Shown piece after piece: positions 26,227 to 34,316 of a stretch of DNA of 64,000 bases; position 1 is the stretch's first letter; each line of letters starts with the position of its first letter. Position numbers and translations under genes: made by a program. Origin of the DNA: Cupriavidus neocaledonicus. Its GTDB lineage: Bacteria > Pseudomonadota > Gammaproteobacteria > Burkholderiales > Burkholderiaceae. The notes under the pieces were generated by a model, which was not told the origin of the DNA, did no database searches, and saw only the letters and a list, made by a program, of their open reading frames with translations. The DNA is taken from the NCBI RefSeq assembly GCF_000372525.1, contig NZ_AQUR01000094.1, forward strand, positions 62,001 to 126,000. Reading direction: 5' to 3'.

Positions 26227-28029
26227 TCAGAACACGTTGACCGCGTCCACCGCGCCGGCCGCGCGCACCGCGCCATCCTCGGCGGGCGCCACCGTTTCGG
26301 CGAGCCATGCCGGCTCCTCGCTCGCCGCCAGGGGGTCCTGCGGCAGCACGCGGTGGCGCAGCACCAGCTGCGCCAGCCGCATGCGGCGCACCGAGCCGAT
26401 GCGCCCGGCTTCCCAGGCCATCGCCACCGCGCTGGTCACGTGGTACAGCGCCGAGGCCGCCTGGCGCGCCAGCAGCTCGCCGTCGGCACCGGCCGCGGCG
26501 GCGTGGCCGGCGAGTTGGGCGGCGCCGGCGATGGCGCCTTCGAACACGGCACGGGCTTCCGCGTGCATCGGCGTAGAGGCCAGCAGCCCGGCCAGGTGCG
26601 CCTGCAGCACCGGCAATGCGCCCTCGCGCCGCACCGCGCGCAGCACGTCGAGCGCGACGATATTGCTGGTGCCTTCCCAGATCGAGCCGAGGTGGGCGTC
26701 GCGCACCAGGCGCGGGTCGCTCCATTCCTCGATATAGCCGCAGCCGCCGCGAATCTCCATGGCGTCGCCGGTGACCTTGCGCGCGTCGCGGCAGGCGCGG
26801 AACTTGATCAGCGGGGTCAGGATGCGCATCAGCGCGTAGGCGTCGGGCTCGCCGGCGTCGGCGCGGCGCAGCGCCTCGGCGGTCTGGAACACCATGGTGC
26901 GCGCCTGCTCGGTCGGCAGCGTCAGCTTGAGCAGCTGGCGGCGCATCAGCGGCATGTCCCGCAGGCGCTTGCCGAAGGCCTGGCGCTCGCGCGCGATGAA
27001 CAGGCCCTCGGTCAGTGCGCGCCGCATCAGCCCGGCGGCGCGCACGCCGTTGGACAGGCGCGAGTTGTTGATCATGTCCGCCATCTGCACGAAGCCGCGG
27101 CCGGGTTCGCCGACCAGGTAAGCGTGCGCGCCCTCGAGCCGGATCTCGCCGCTGGCCATCGAGCGCGTGCCCAGCTTGTCCTTGAGCCGGATGATGCGGT
27201 AGTGGTTGGCGCTGCCGTCTTCCAGCTGGCGCGGCAGCAGGAACAGTGACACGCCCTTGTGGCCAGGCACGGCGTTGCCGGCCTCGTCTTCCACGCGTGC
27301 CAGCACCATCGCCAGCGCGGCATCGGGGTTGGAGCAGAACCACTTGTCGCCATGCAGGCGCCAGCCGCCCTCGGCCGCGGCATCGCGCACCGCGCGGGTG
27401 GCGGTGGCGGCCACGTCGGAGCCGGCGCCCTGCTCGGTCATGAACATCGCGCCCTGGTACAGGTCGTCGAACACCTGCGTGGTCAGGTTGGGCAGGAAGC
27501 GCCCGACCAGCGCCGGGTCGCCGAACTTGCGCAGCGTGCGCGTCAGCGAATCGGTCATCGACAGCGGGCAGCACAGGCCGAACTCGGCCTGCACGAACAG
27601 ATAGGTGAGCGCGTACTTGGCCGCCGGCGGCATGGGCTTGTCCCAGCCCAGCACGCCGCCGCGGTGCGACGCCGCGGCGAGCCCGAACTCGGCAAAGGCC
27701 ACGCGCTCCATCTCGACATAGGCCGGATGCTTGTCGATGCGCTGCGCGTCCACGCCGGCGCGGGTGCGGTAAGTCAGCTCCGGCGGGTTGCGGTCGGCCA
27801 CGCCGGCCAGCTCGTCAAGCACGCCGCCGGCCAGCGCGCCCATGCGCTCGAGGTGGGGCAACAGGTGGTTGAACAGGTCGGGCGGCAGGTACAGCGGCAG
27901 CAGCGCGCGCAGGTCCGGGTCGGCGGCGAGCAGGCTGCCGCCCTGGCGGTCCGGCACCGGGTGCGCCGCGGCAGCGGCGGGCGCGCAGTGGTGTTGCTGG
28001 GGGATGTCGCGCACGGCGCTGGATGGCAT
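26227..28029 (-). CDS. Acyl-CoA dehydrogenase family protein (AidB-like, long form)
   Basis: 600 residues, longer than the ~385 of standard acyl-CoA dehydrogenases and similar in layout to the AidB-type group with N- and C-terminal extensions. FAD-binding features are MTEQGAGSDVAATAT near 200 and the WFCSNPDA strand; RLKDKLGTRSMASGEI is the substrate-domain loop, and GGCGYIEEWSDPRLVRD with IWEGTSNIVALD is the C-terminal flavin-site segment. An N-terminal ~60-residue Ala/Pro-rich tail looks disordered. GGAGAC precedes the chosen start. It is the first gene of the operon divergent from a LysR gene, so it probably oxidises a CoA ester formed by the operon's CoA-transferase. Confidence 0.9.
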   Translation of the reverse strand: MPSSAVRDIPQQHHCAPAAAAAHPVPDRQGGSLLAADPDLRALLPLYLPPDLFNHLLPHLERMGALAGGVLDELAGVADRNPPELTYRTRAGVDAQRIDKHPAYVEMERVAFAEFGLAAASHRGGVLGWDKPMPPAAKYALTYLFVQAEFGLCCPLSMTDSLTRTLRKFGDPALVGRFLPNLTTQVFDDLYQGAMFMTEQGAGSDVAATATRAVRDAAAEGGWRLHGDKWFCSNPDAALAMVLARVEDEAGNAVPGHKGVSLFLLPRQLEDGSANHYRIIRLKDKLGTRSMASGEIRLEGAHAYLVGEPGRGFVQMADMINNSRLSNGVRAAGLMRRALTEGLFIARERQAFGKRLRDMPLMRRQLLKLTLPTEQARTMVFQTAEALRRADAGEPDAYALMRILTPLIKFRACRDARKVTGDAMEIRGGCGYIEEWSDPRLVRDAHLGSIWEGTSNIVALDVLRAVRREGALPVLQAHLAGLLASTPMHAEARAVFEGAIAGAAQLAGHAAAAGADGELLARQAASALYHVTSAVAMAWEAGRIGSVRRMRLAQLVLRHRVLPQDPLAASEEPAWLAETVAPAEDGAVRAAGAVDAVNVF

Positions 28030-28147
28030 GGCAGGTCTCCGGGGTATGGCGGTGCCGGCTGGCGGCCCTTTGGGCTCCATTATTCAAACCCCATGGATTT
28101 GCGTCTAATTCTAAAATTGGCTTGATCCATATAATTTCTGTATCGCC

Positions 28148-29080
28148 ATGGAATTCCGCCACCTGCGTTACTTCCTCGTGCTGGCCGAGGAACTGCACTA
28201 CGGTCGCGCCGCGCGCCGGCTGGCCATCTCGCAGCCGCCGCTGTCGCTCAATATCCAGCAGCTCGAGGCCTCGGTCGGGGCGCGGCTGTTCGACCGCGAC
28301 AGCCGCGGCGTGCGGCTGACCGCGGCCGGGCGGGCCTTTCGCGAATCGGCCACGGCGCTGCTGGCGCAGGCCGAGGCCGCGCGGGTGCTGGCGCGCGAGA
28401 TCGAAGCCGGCGCCATCGGCCGCCTGCGCGTGGGCTTTGTCGGCTCGATGCTGTACCGCGGGCTGCCGCAGACCCTGCGCGAGTTCGAGGCGGCCTACCC
28501 GGGCATCCACGTGGCTTTGACCGAACTGAATTCGCAGGAACAGATCGACGCGCTGCTGCACGACGAGCTCGACGCCGCCTTCATCCACACCGGCCGGGTG
28601 CCGGATACCCTGCAGGCCACGCTGGTGCATTCGGAGCCGTTCGTCTGCTGCCTGCCCGCCGACCATGCGCTCGCCGCGCTGACGGAGTTGCCGCTGACGT
28701 CGTTGCGCGGCGAGCCGTTCGTGCTGTTCTCGCGCAAGGCCTCGCCGGACTACTACAGCCGGATCTTCGACATGTGCGCCGCGCAGGGCTTCTTCCCGCA
28801 GATCCGGCATGAGGTGCGGCACTGGCTGTCGGTGGTGTCGCTGGTGTCGCAGGGCATGGGGGTGGCGGTGGTGCCGGCGGCGCTGGCGCGCTCCGGCATG
28901 GCCGGCGCGGCGTTCCGGCCGCTGGCGCAGGCGCCGGTGCGCTCGGAGGTCTATTGCGCCTGGAAGACGGCGCCAGACCACCCCGCGCGCGACCACTTTG
29001 TCGCCATGGTGGCGGGCAAGGCGGCGCCCAAGCGCAGCCATAAAGAAAAAGCCACCGGTCCAGGGACCGATGGCTTGTGA
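28148..29080 (+). CDS. LysR-family regulator, divergent from the acyl-CoA dehydrogenase operon
   Basis: 310 residues. The HTH (MEFRHLRYFLVLAEELHYGRAARRLAISQPPLSLNIQQLE) and VGFVGSMLYRGLP in the effector domain place it near the CatR/BenM-like branch that often responds to aromatic or carboxylic metabolites. The divergent arrangement with the acyl-CoA dehydrogenase, Bug and CoA-transferase operon makes that operon the obvious target. A TATAAT hexamer at 28130-28135 lies very close to the start codon, so the transcript may have a very short leader. The last ~17 codons are charged and include a hairpin-like sequence. Confidence 0.9.
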   Translation: MEFRHLRYFLVLAEELHYGRAARRLAISQPPLSLNIQQLEASVGARLFDRDSRGVRLTAAGRAFRESATALLAQAEAARVLAREIEAGAIGRLRVGFVGSMLYRGLPQTLREFEAAYPGIHVALTELNSQEQIDALLHDELDAAFIHTGRVPDTLQATLVHSEPFVCCLPADHALAALTELPLTSLRGEPFVLFSRKASPDYYSRIFDMCAAQGFFPQIRHEVRHWLSVVSLVSQGMGVAVVPAALARSGMAGAAFRPLAQAPVRSEVYCAWKTAPDHPARDHFVAMVAGKAAPKRSHKEKATGPGTDGL

Positions 29081-29459
29081 AGTACGCGTGGAACGGGGTG
29101 TTCAGCGTGCTGTGAGCTTAACGCCGCTGGCTTACGGCATCCATAACGCAAATGCAGTAATTGCGCCCGTTTGCAGGAATCGCGCGCATTCGGTGTTCCA
29201 TTGCCGAACCGCGGTTTTGGCTCGGTTGAACAACAGGTGCGTCGGACCCGCATCGCCACCGGCCAGCGCTCAGCCATTCGTCCCCTTAGCGGTTATCATT
29301 CGCCTCCTGCCGTGCCCCGGCGGGCAAGGCTGGCGTGCCCGCCCTTTGAGGGGGCAACGTAAAGCCTCATTTGCGATACAATGAAAACGATTTTCATTTA
29401 CATACCCCGGCGCGGTCGCATCGACCGCTTGGCGGCAGGCCGCGCCACGGACTGGAAGC
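29081..29459. other. Non-coding region upstream of feoA
   Basis: 379 bp hold no supported gene. The only clear signal is the Fur box near the 3' end, with a TACAAT (29377-29382) overlapping it that may be the -10 element. The stretch is less GC-rich than its surroundings around 29140-29300. Confidence 0.5.
29380..29398. promoter_or_regulatory. Fur box
   Basis: AATGAAAACGATTTTCATT is a 19-bp inverted repeat (AATGAAAA-N3-TTTTCATT) that matches the classical Fur consensus at most positions. It lies 62 bp before feoA, in position to block transcription when iron is sufficient. Confidence 0.9.
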
Positions 29460-29774
29460 ATGATGCGGTTGTCTGAACTTCCACGGCGCACGCCCGCCGT
29501 AGTGCAATCGGTGGACGACGCCACCCCAGGGGATCCGGTTGCGCGCCGCCTGCGCGAATTGGGCTTCGTTGCCGGCGAAGCCGTGCAGGTCATCGCCTAC
29601 GGGCCGTTCGGCATGGACCCGCTGGTGGCGCAGGTCGGCTTCACGCGCTTTGCGCTGCGCCGCTCGGAGGCGGCGCGCATCGGCGTGGAAATCGCCAGCG
29701 CCTCGGTCACCCGCATCGCCCCCGCCACGCAGGGCGACGAGACTGCGCAACCGTCCGCCAAGCGGACCGCCTGA
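29460..29774 (+). CDS. feoA: Ferrous iron transport protein A
   Basis: 104 residues forming one SH3-like FeoA domain. The motif ARRLRELGFVAGEAVQVIAYGPFGMDPL matches the family's G-(F/L)-x-x-G turn and the GDP-like strand, and ALRRSEAARIGVE matches its C-terminal strand. It acts on the cytoplasmic face to regulate FeoB. Two tandem ATGs are possible starts (29460 and 29463). A 14-bp gap separates it from feoB, and the Fur box upstream controls the operon. A ~20-residue polar tail (TQGDETAQPSAKRTA) extends beyond the domain. Confidence 0.92.
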   Translation: MMRLSELPRRTPAVVQSVDDATPGDPVARRLRELGFVAGEAVQVIAYGPFGMDPLVAQVGFTRFALRRSEAARIGVEIASASVTRIAPATQGDETAQPSAKRTA

Positions 29775-29788
29775 GCCTTCCCCGGATT

Positions 29789-31645
29789 ATGTCTGCAGCT
29801 GCTTCCCCTTCGGCCCTGCGCATCGCGCTGGTCGGCAATCCCAATTGCGGCAAGACCGCACTGTTCAACCGCCTGACCGGCAGCCGCCAGAAGGTGGCCA
29901 ACTACGCCGGCGTCACCGTCGAGCGCAAGGAAGGCTACTTCGTGTCGCCAGCCGGTCGCCAGGTGCGCATCCTGGACCTGCCCGGCGCCTACAGCCTGCA
30001 CGCGGCCAGCCTCGACGAAGCCATCACGCGCGATGTCTGCCTGGGCCAGCGCGCCGGCGAAGCGCGCCCGGACCTGCTGGTGTCGGTGGTCGATGCGACC
30101 AACCTGCGCCTGCACCTGCGCTTCGTGCTGGAGCTGCGCCAGCTGGGCCTGCCGATGGTGGTGGTGCTCAATATGAGCGACGCCGCCGCGCGGCGCGGCA
30201 TCCAGATCGATCGCGACCAGCTGTCGGCCGCGCTCGGCGTGCCGGTGGTCAGCACCGTGGCGGTCCGGCGCGACGGCGCCGCGGCGCTGATCAGCCTGCT
30301 CGATGCCACGCTGCCGCCGGCCCCGCCGTCCGGCCTGTCTGCCGGCCCGGACTTCGACGTGCATGCCGAAGTCAACCGCCTGCTGTCGGCCGCGGTGAGC
30401 ATGCCGGCGCGCACCGCCGCGCTGGACGACCGCCTCGACCGCATCGTGCTGCATCCCGTGTTCGGCCTGTTGCTGCTGGCGGTGCTGCTGTTCCTGATGT
30501 TCCAGGCGGTGTTCTCGTGGGCCGAGCCGCTGATGGACGGCATCGAGGGCGGCGTGCACTGGGCCGGCGAGATGCTGGGCGCCTGGCTGCCCGACGGTAT
30601 GCTCAAGAGCCTGCTGGTCGACGGCCTGGTCGCCGGGCTGGGCAGCGTGGTGGTGTTCCTGCCGCAGATCCTGATCCTGTTTCTGTTTATCCTGACGCTG
30701 GAGGAATCCGGCTACCTGCCGCGCGCGGCCTTCCTGCTCGACCGCCTGATGATGGGCGCGGGGTTGTCGGGGCGCTCGTTCATCCCGCTGCTGTCCAGCT
30801 TTGCCTGCGCCATTCCCGGCATCATGGCCACGCGCACCATCCAGGACCCGCGCGACCGGCTCACCACCATCCTGGTGGCGCCGCTGATGACCTGCTCGGC
30901 ACGGCTGCCGGTCTATGCGCTGCTGATCGGCGCCTTCATCCCCGAGCGCACCGTGATGGGCCTGTTCAACCTGCAGGGGCTGGTGCTGTTCGCGCTGTAC
31001 GTGGCCGGCATCGTCAGCGCGCTGGTGGTGGCCTATGCGCTCAAGTTCCTGCGCCGCGACCGCACCGACCATCCGCTGCTGATGGAGCTGCCGTCGTACC
31101 GCATCCCCAATCCGCGCGACATCGCCATCGGCTTGTGGGAGCGTGCCCGCATCTTCCTGTCGCGCGTGGGCAAGGTGATCCTGGCGCTGACGGTGCTGCT
31201 GTGGTTCCTGTCGACCTTCCCGTCCGCGCCCGCGGACGCGACCGCGCCGGCGATCGACTACAGCTTTGCCGGCATGATCGGCCACGCGCTGCAGAAAGTG
31301 TTCGCGCCGGTGGGCTTCAACTGGCAGATCTGCATTGCGCTGGTGCCGGGCCTGGCCGCGCGCGAAGTCGCGGTGGGCGCGCTGGCCACCGTCTACGCGC
31401 TGTCGGGCAGCGAAGAGACCGTGGCCACGCAGCTGGCGCCGATGATCGCCGCGCAATGGTCGCTCGCCACCGCGCTGTCGCTGCTGGCGTGGTACGTGTT
31501 CGCGCCGCAGTGCATTTCCACGCTGGCGGTGATCCGGCGCGAGACCGACTCCTGGAAGGTGATGGCGCTGTCGGCCGCCTACCTGACCGGGCTGGCCTAC
31601 CTGGCGGCGTTCGTGACCTACCGCGTCGCGCTGCTGTTCAGCTGA
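29789..31645 (+). CDS. feoB: Ferrous iron transporter B (G-protein-coupled permease)
   Basis: 618 residues. The N-terminal G domain shows G1 GNPNCGKT (16-23), the switch-I Thr in GVTVERKEG, G3 DLPGAY and G4 NMSD. A short linker leads to the membrane part with repeated Gate motifs, including SFACAIPGIMATRTI and APLMTCSARLPVY, which hold the conserved Cys residues of the iron path. It is ~150 residues shorter than E. coli FeoB, mainly in the GDI/linker and C-terminal parts, a known compact form. It imports Fe(II) with FeoA. The following gene overlaps its regulation unit. Confidence 0.95.
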   Translation: MSAAASPSALRIALVGNPNCGKTALFNRLTGSRQKVANYAGVTVERKEGYFVSPAGRQVRILDLPGAYSLHAASLDEAITRDVCLGQRAGEARPDLLVSVVDATNLRLHLRFVLELRQLGLPMVVVLNMSDAAARRGIQIDRDQLSAALGVPVVSTVAVRRDGAAALISLLDATLPPAPPSGLSAGPDFDVHAEVNRLLSAAVSMPARTAALDDRLDRIVLHPVFGLLLLAVLLFLMFQAVFSWAEPLMDGIEGGVHWAGEMLGAWLPDGMLKSLLVDGLVAGLGSVVVFLPQILILFLFILTLEESGYLPRAAFLLDRLMMGAGLSGRSFIPLLSSFACAIPGIMATRTIQDPRDRLTTILVAPLMTCSARLPVYALLIGAFIPERTVMGLFNLQGLVLFALYVAGIVSALVVAYALKFLRRDRTDHPLLMELPSYRIPNPRDIAIGLWERARIFLSRVGKVILALTVLLWFLSTFPSAPADATAPAIDYSFAGMIGHALQKVFAPVGFNWQICIALVPGLAAREVAVGALATVYALSGSEETVATQLAPMIAAQWSLATALSLLAWYVFAPQCISTLAVIRRETDSWKVMALSAAYLTGLAYLAAFVTYRVALLFS

Positions 31646-31659
31646 GGCCAGCCGCCGCC

Positions 31660-31971
31660 ATGAGCCTCTACCACGCCATCGAAACCCTGCTGGTCCCGCT
31701 GATCGTGCTGGCGTGCGCGGTATCGGTGGCGGCGCGCTATGCGCCACGCACGCGCGAGCGGGTCAAGGCGGCGCTGGCGGCACGCCTGGGCGGCCCGGCC
31801 GCCGCCGGCTGGCGCGGCCGCCTGGCACGCTGGCTGGCGCCGCAGGCCGCCGCCGGCTGCGCCAGCGGCTGCGACGACGGCGGCTGCAATACCTGCGGCG
31901 CCAATACCACCACGCCGGCCAGCCAGGACAAGCCTGCCGAGCAGGTGGTGCGCTTCGTGCGCAAGCGCTGA
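31660..31971 (+). CDS. Small Cys-rich membrane protein of the feo operon
   Basis: 103 residues. One N-terminal membrane helix (ETLLVPLIVLACAVSVAA), a basic amphipathic middle (RERVKAALAARLGG), then a compact Cys cluster CASGCDDGGCNTCG and a polar tail. It starts 14 bp after feoB in the same direction. Short Cys-rich membrane proteins commonly follow feoB in other bacteria (FeoB-associated Cys-rich family) or take the place of FeoC. Here the four Cys could bind iron or an Fe-S cluster as a sensor or docking site. That role is inferred from position and composition; no strict family match can be claimed. Confidence 0.75.
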   Translation: MSLYHAIETLLVPLIVLACAVSVAARYAPRTRERVKAALAARLGGPAAAGWRGRLARWLAPQAAAGCASGCDDGGCNTCGANTTTPASQDKPAEQVVRFVRKR

Positions 31972-31999
31972 AGCGCGCTTTTCTCCTCCCTCATCCTCC

Positions 32000-32185
32000 A
32001 CGCAGAAACGGGTACGCCCGCTGCAGCCGCATGGTGTGGCAGGCGGCGGATGGCGTGCGGGCGGGCGTGTTTGCAGGCGGCGGCGCGGGTCTTTTTACTG
32101 GTCAATCGGGCCCGTTCCGATGCACGCAGAATTGGGTACGCTTTACGCGCTCGCCTGCCGGGCAGGCACGCAGAAACGGGTACGC
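32000..32185. repeat. Three copies of an 18-bp dispersed motif (ACGCAGAAnCGGGTACGC)
   Basis: ACGCAGAAACGGGTACGC occurs at 32000-32017 and 32168-32185, and the variant ACGCAGAATTGGGTACGC at 32124-32141, all in plus orientation between the feo and lipoprotein operons. Further copies occur at 41201, 45047, 45103 and 62185 in this window, always between genes. Function unknown. Confidence 0.8.
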
Positions 32186-32212
32186 TCCACAAGTTATCCC
32201 TGCCGCTTGTGT

Positions 32213-32340
32213 ACTCCCTCTCCCGCTTGCGGGAGAGGGTTGGGGTGAGGGCCCGGCGTCGCAACGAAGTCAACGCGTTGGCATAGCGAAATCCTGCCCT
32301 CACCCCCGCCCCTCTCCCGCAAGCGGGAGAGGGGAGCAAA
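32213..32340. repeat. REP-like palindrome pair, copy C
   Basis: Same layout as the pairs around lldP: CTCTCCCGCTTGCGGGAGAG arms with GGGGTGAGGGC and its complement facing inwards, around a diverged ~45-bp core. It sits between the convergent feo and lipoprotein genes, next to the 18-bp motifs. Confidence 0.87.
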
Positions 32341-32384
32341 CCAGCAGCCCGTCTGCGTCTTCGCAAAGCAAAACGTGCAAAACA

Positions 32385-32410
32385 AGACGCCCTCCATCCG
32401 GAGGGCGTCT
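32385..32410 (-). terminator. Intrinsic terminator for the lipoprotein gene
   Basis: AGACGCCCTCC / GGAGGGCGTCT forms an 11-bp perfect stem with a four-base loop, 24 bp after the stop of the minus-strand lipoprotein gene. On that strand it is followed by a T-rich TCTTGTTTTG stretch. Confidence 0.8.
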
Positions 32411-32433
32411 CTCCAGCCGCGGGATACCGGCGC

Positions 32434-33792
32434 TTACCTGACCGTACCGTAGAACACCAGCTTCAGCGGCGTATTGTCGGTGACCGCGGTGCAGGTCGCG
32501 GTGATGGTGAAGTCGCCGGGCCCGGTGCCGCTGGCGCGCACCTGGTTGGGCAGCATCACCATGCTCGGGCTCAGCGACACCGGCCCGGTGCTGGACCATG
32601 CCCAGCCCTTGCACGCGGTGTACTGCGCATCCTCGCCCAGGTGCTTCATGCGCGCGGTTACCTCGATCGGCATCGGCGCCAGCAGCAGCAGCGTCATCGG
32701 ATCCTGGTTGTCGCCCACCAGTGCCCACAGCGGGTTCTCGGTCACCGTCAGGATGGCGCTGCGGCGCTCGCCCAGCTTGCTGCTGACCGCGGTCACTGTC
32801 AGGCCGCCCTGCACCGGACCGGTATCGCCGGCCAGGCTGGTGCGCACCGTGGCGTCATGCGTACCCGCGGCTTCCGTCGCCGACAGCGTCGTCGAGGTGG
32901 CGGTGTAGCTCCAGGTGCCGTCGAAGTCCGCGGTCACGTCCTGGCCGTCGTGGCGCAGCACGCGCGCGGTGAAGGTGTCGGGACGATTGCTGAACACCTG
33001 CAGCGCGTTGACCTCGCGCCCGCCCTTGGTGGTCACCACGCGATAGGCGGCGGCGCCGTTCTTCTGCACCGTCACCGCGATGACGCCGGCGAGGGCATGG
33101 CCGTCAGGCGCGGTCACCGATACCGAGACACTGGCCATGGCCGCGGTCGTGGGCGAGCCGTTGCTGGCCTTCAGCGTGGCGCTGTTCTGGCTGGCCGTGA
33201 CCTGGACCGCGGTGCCGCTGCTGGACCAGGCCCAGTCGGAGACGCTGGCCGACACATCGCTGCCGTTGCTGTCGAGCAGCGTCACCCTGACCGGCAGCTC
33301 CTGGCCGTCGCTCATCGACAGGCTGGTGGCGGGCATCGACAGCGTGTAGCTCGGCGCCGATGCCGGCACCACGGTGATGGTGGCCGATTGCGCGGGCAGT
33401 TGCACGGTGGTGTTGTCGGCGCCCCGGACCGTGGCCACCACCTGCACGGTGGTGGTGCCCGGCGCAACGCCCCTGACCACGGCGCTGCCCGGCGTGCCGG
33501 CGCCCGCCGCCACGGTGGCGACGGCGCTGTCGGTGCTGGTCCAGTCGAACGTGGTGCTGCCCGATACGTCGACGCCGTTGCTGTCCACGGCCAGCGCGCT
33601 GATGGTCAGCGTGCGGCCGACACCGACCTCGCCCGAGGTCACGCTCATCTTCGCGGTATAGGTCAGCGGCGTGGTGGTGCCGCCCGCTGCCGGCGTGGCG
33701 GGCGCGCTGTTGCCACCGCCGCCGCCGCATGCCGCCAGCAACAAGGCCGCCGCGGAACCCGCCAGCCAGGATGCCCACGTTCTCAGTCTCAT
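32434..33792 (-). CDS. Surface or periplasmic lipoprotein with Ig-like (Big) repeats
   Basis: 452 residues. A lipoprotein signal peptide ends in the lipobox LLAAC (Cys22), followed by a Gly run. The mature protein is almost all beta, Ser/Thr/Val-rich, with at least three bacterial Ig-like (Big_2-type) units recognisable by repeated VDSNGxDVSG / LLDSNGSDVSA / RHDGQDVTADF turns and S-x-V-A-T-V strands. A Cys pair (YTACKG, ITATCTA) near the C-terminus may form a disulfide. Such modules usually serve adhesion or scaffold roles, but nothing here indicates a ligand. It appears monocistronic, with GGGGAAC upstream and a terminator downstream. Confidence 0.8.
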   Translation of the reverse strand: MRLRTWASWLAGSAAALLLAACGGGGGNSAPATPAAGGTTTPLTYTAKMSVTSGEVGVGRTLTISALAVDSNGVDVSGSTTFDWTSTDSAVATVAAGAGTPGSAVVRGVAPGTTTVQVVATVRGADNTTVQLPAQSATITVVPASAPSYTLSMPATSLSMSDGQELPVRVTLLDSNGSDVSASVSDWAWSSSGTAVQVTASQNSATLKASNGSPTTAAMASVSVSVTAPDGHALAGVIAVTVQKNGAAAYRVVTTKGGREVNALQVFSNRPDTFTARVLRHDGQDVTADFDGTWSYTATSTTLSATEAAGTHDATVRTSLAGDTGPVQGGLTVTAVSSKLGERRSAILTVTENPLWALVGDNQDPMTLLLLAPMPIEVTARMKHLGEDAQYTACKGWAWSSTGPVSLSPSMVMLPNQVRASGTGPGDFTITATCTAVTDNTPLKLVFYGTVR

Positions 33793-34084
33793 GATGTTCC
33801 CCCAGTGGTATTTTTTCCCGCGCTAACAGCCTAGGCACAAAGCGGTCCACGCAATACCAGCCAGAGGACTGAGGTGCAGCGCACAGAACCCGGCCGCGAT
33901 TCATCCATTCAGCGCAGGGCATCGTCGCCGTACATCGCCATTCGGCCGAGGAAAACAGGAGCCGCCGGCGCGCGCCCAATGCTTGACCAGGCCCGGGCTT
34001 GTCGACTAACCTTGCCCGTTCCCATGGACCTGCGCTGCATGCGCACCCAACCGGAGCGGCCGCGGCCCTCCCACTCCAGCCACG
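33793..34084. other. Region between lipoprotein gene and leuA leader
   Basis: 292 bp with the promoters of the divergent lipoprotein gene and leuA. A weakly AT-rich GTATTTTTTCCC patch (33808-33820) lies near the lipoprotein start. No coding frame is supported. Confidence 0.35.
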
Positions 34085-34231
34085 ATGACCCTTGACCCCA
34101 GCACTTCCCGCCAGGCTGCCGATGCGTCCCGCATCGCTGCCCGCGCACGCGTGCTGGCTGCCCTGGCATCGGGCCGCGCCCTGCGCGCTTCCTCGCTACT
34201 GCTAAGCCTACCGATCGGTTGCCGGGCCTAG
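34085..34231 (+). CDS. leuL: leuA leader peptide (leucine attenuation)
   Basis: A 48-codon frame ends 85 bp before leuA. Codons 38-42 read CTA CTG CTA AGC CTA, i.e. four Leu codons in five, three of them CTA, the rarest Leu codon in such GC-rich DNA. Seven further Leu or branched codons lie in the peptide. A leucine-starved ribosome would stall there. Downstream, GTGGC (34238-34242) and GCCAC (34259-34263) can pair just before T-rich tracts at 34274-34286, a possible attenuator stem. No clear Shine-Dalgarno site precedes the ATG. The interpretation follows enteric leu leader logic; the folding was not computed. Confidence 0.72.
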   Translation: MTLDPSTSRQAADASRIAARARVLAALASGRALRASSLLLSLPIGCRA

Positions 34232-34316
34232 GGCCCCGTGGCAGTTCGGCAGCCTTGCGCCACCCTGTTCCCGTTTTTCCCTTTTTCATCTTCCCTTGCG
34301 AGGAAGGAGACCCCGT

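Noticed and set aside
29050-29076. Hairpin-like sequence (AGCCACCGGTCC / GGGACCGATGGCT) at the end of a LysR gene
   Set aside because: It lies inside the coding frame and has no T-run in the gene's direction; a terminator role is not convincing.
29597-31747. Minus-strand frame antisense to feoB
   Set aside because: feoB is unambiguous; the antisense frame has shadow composition.
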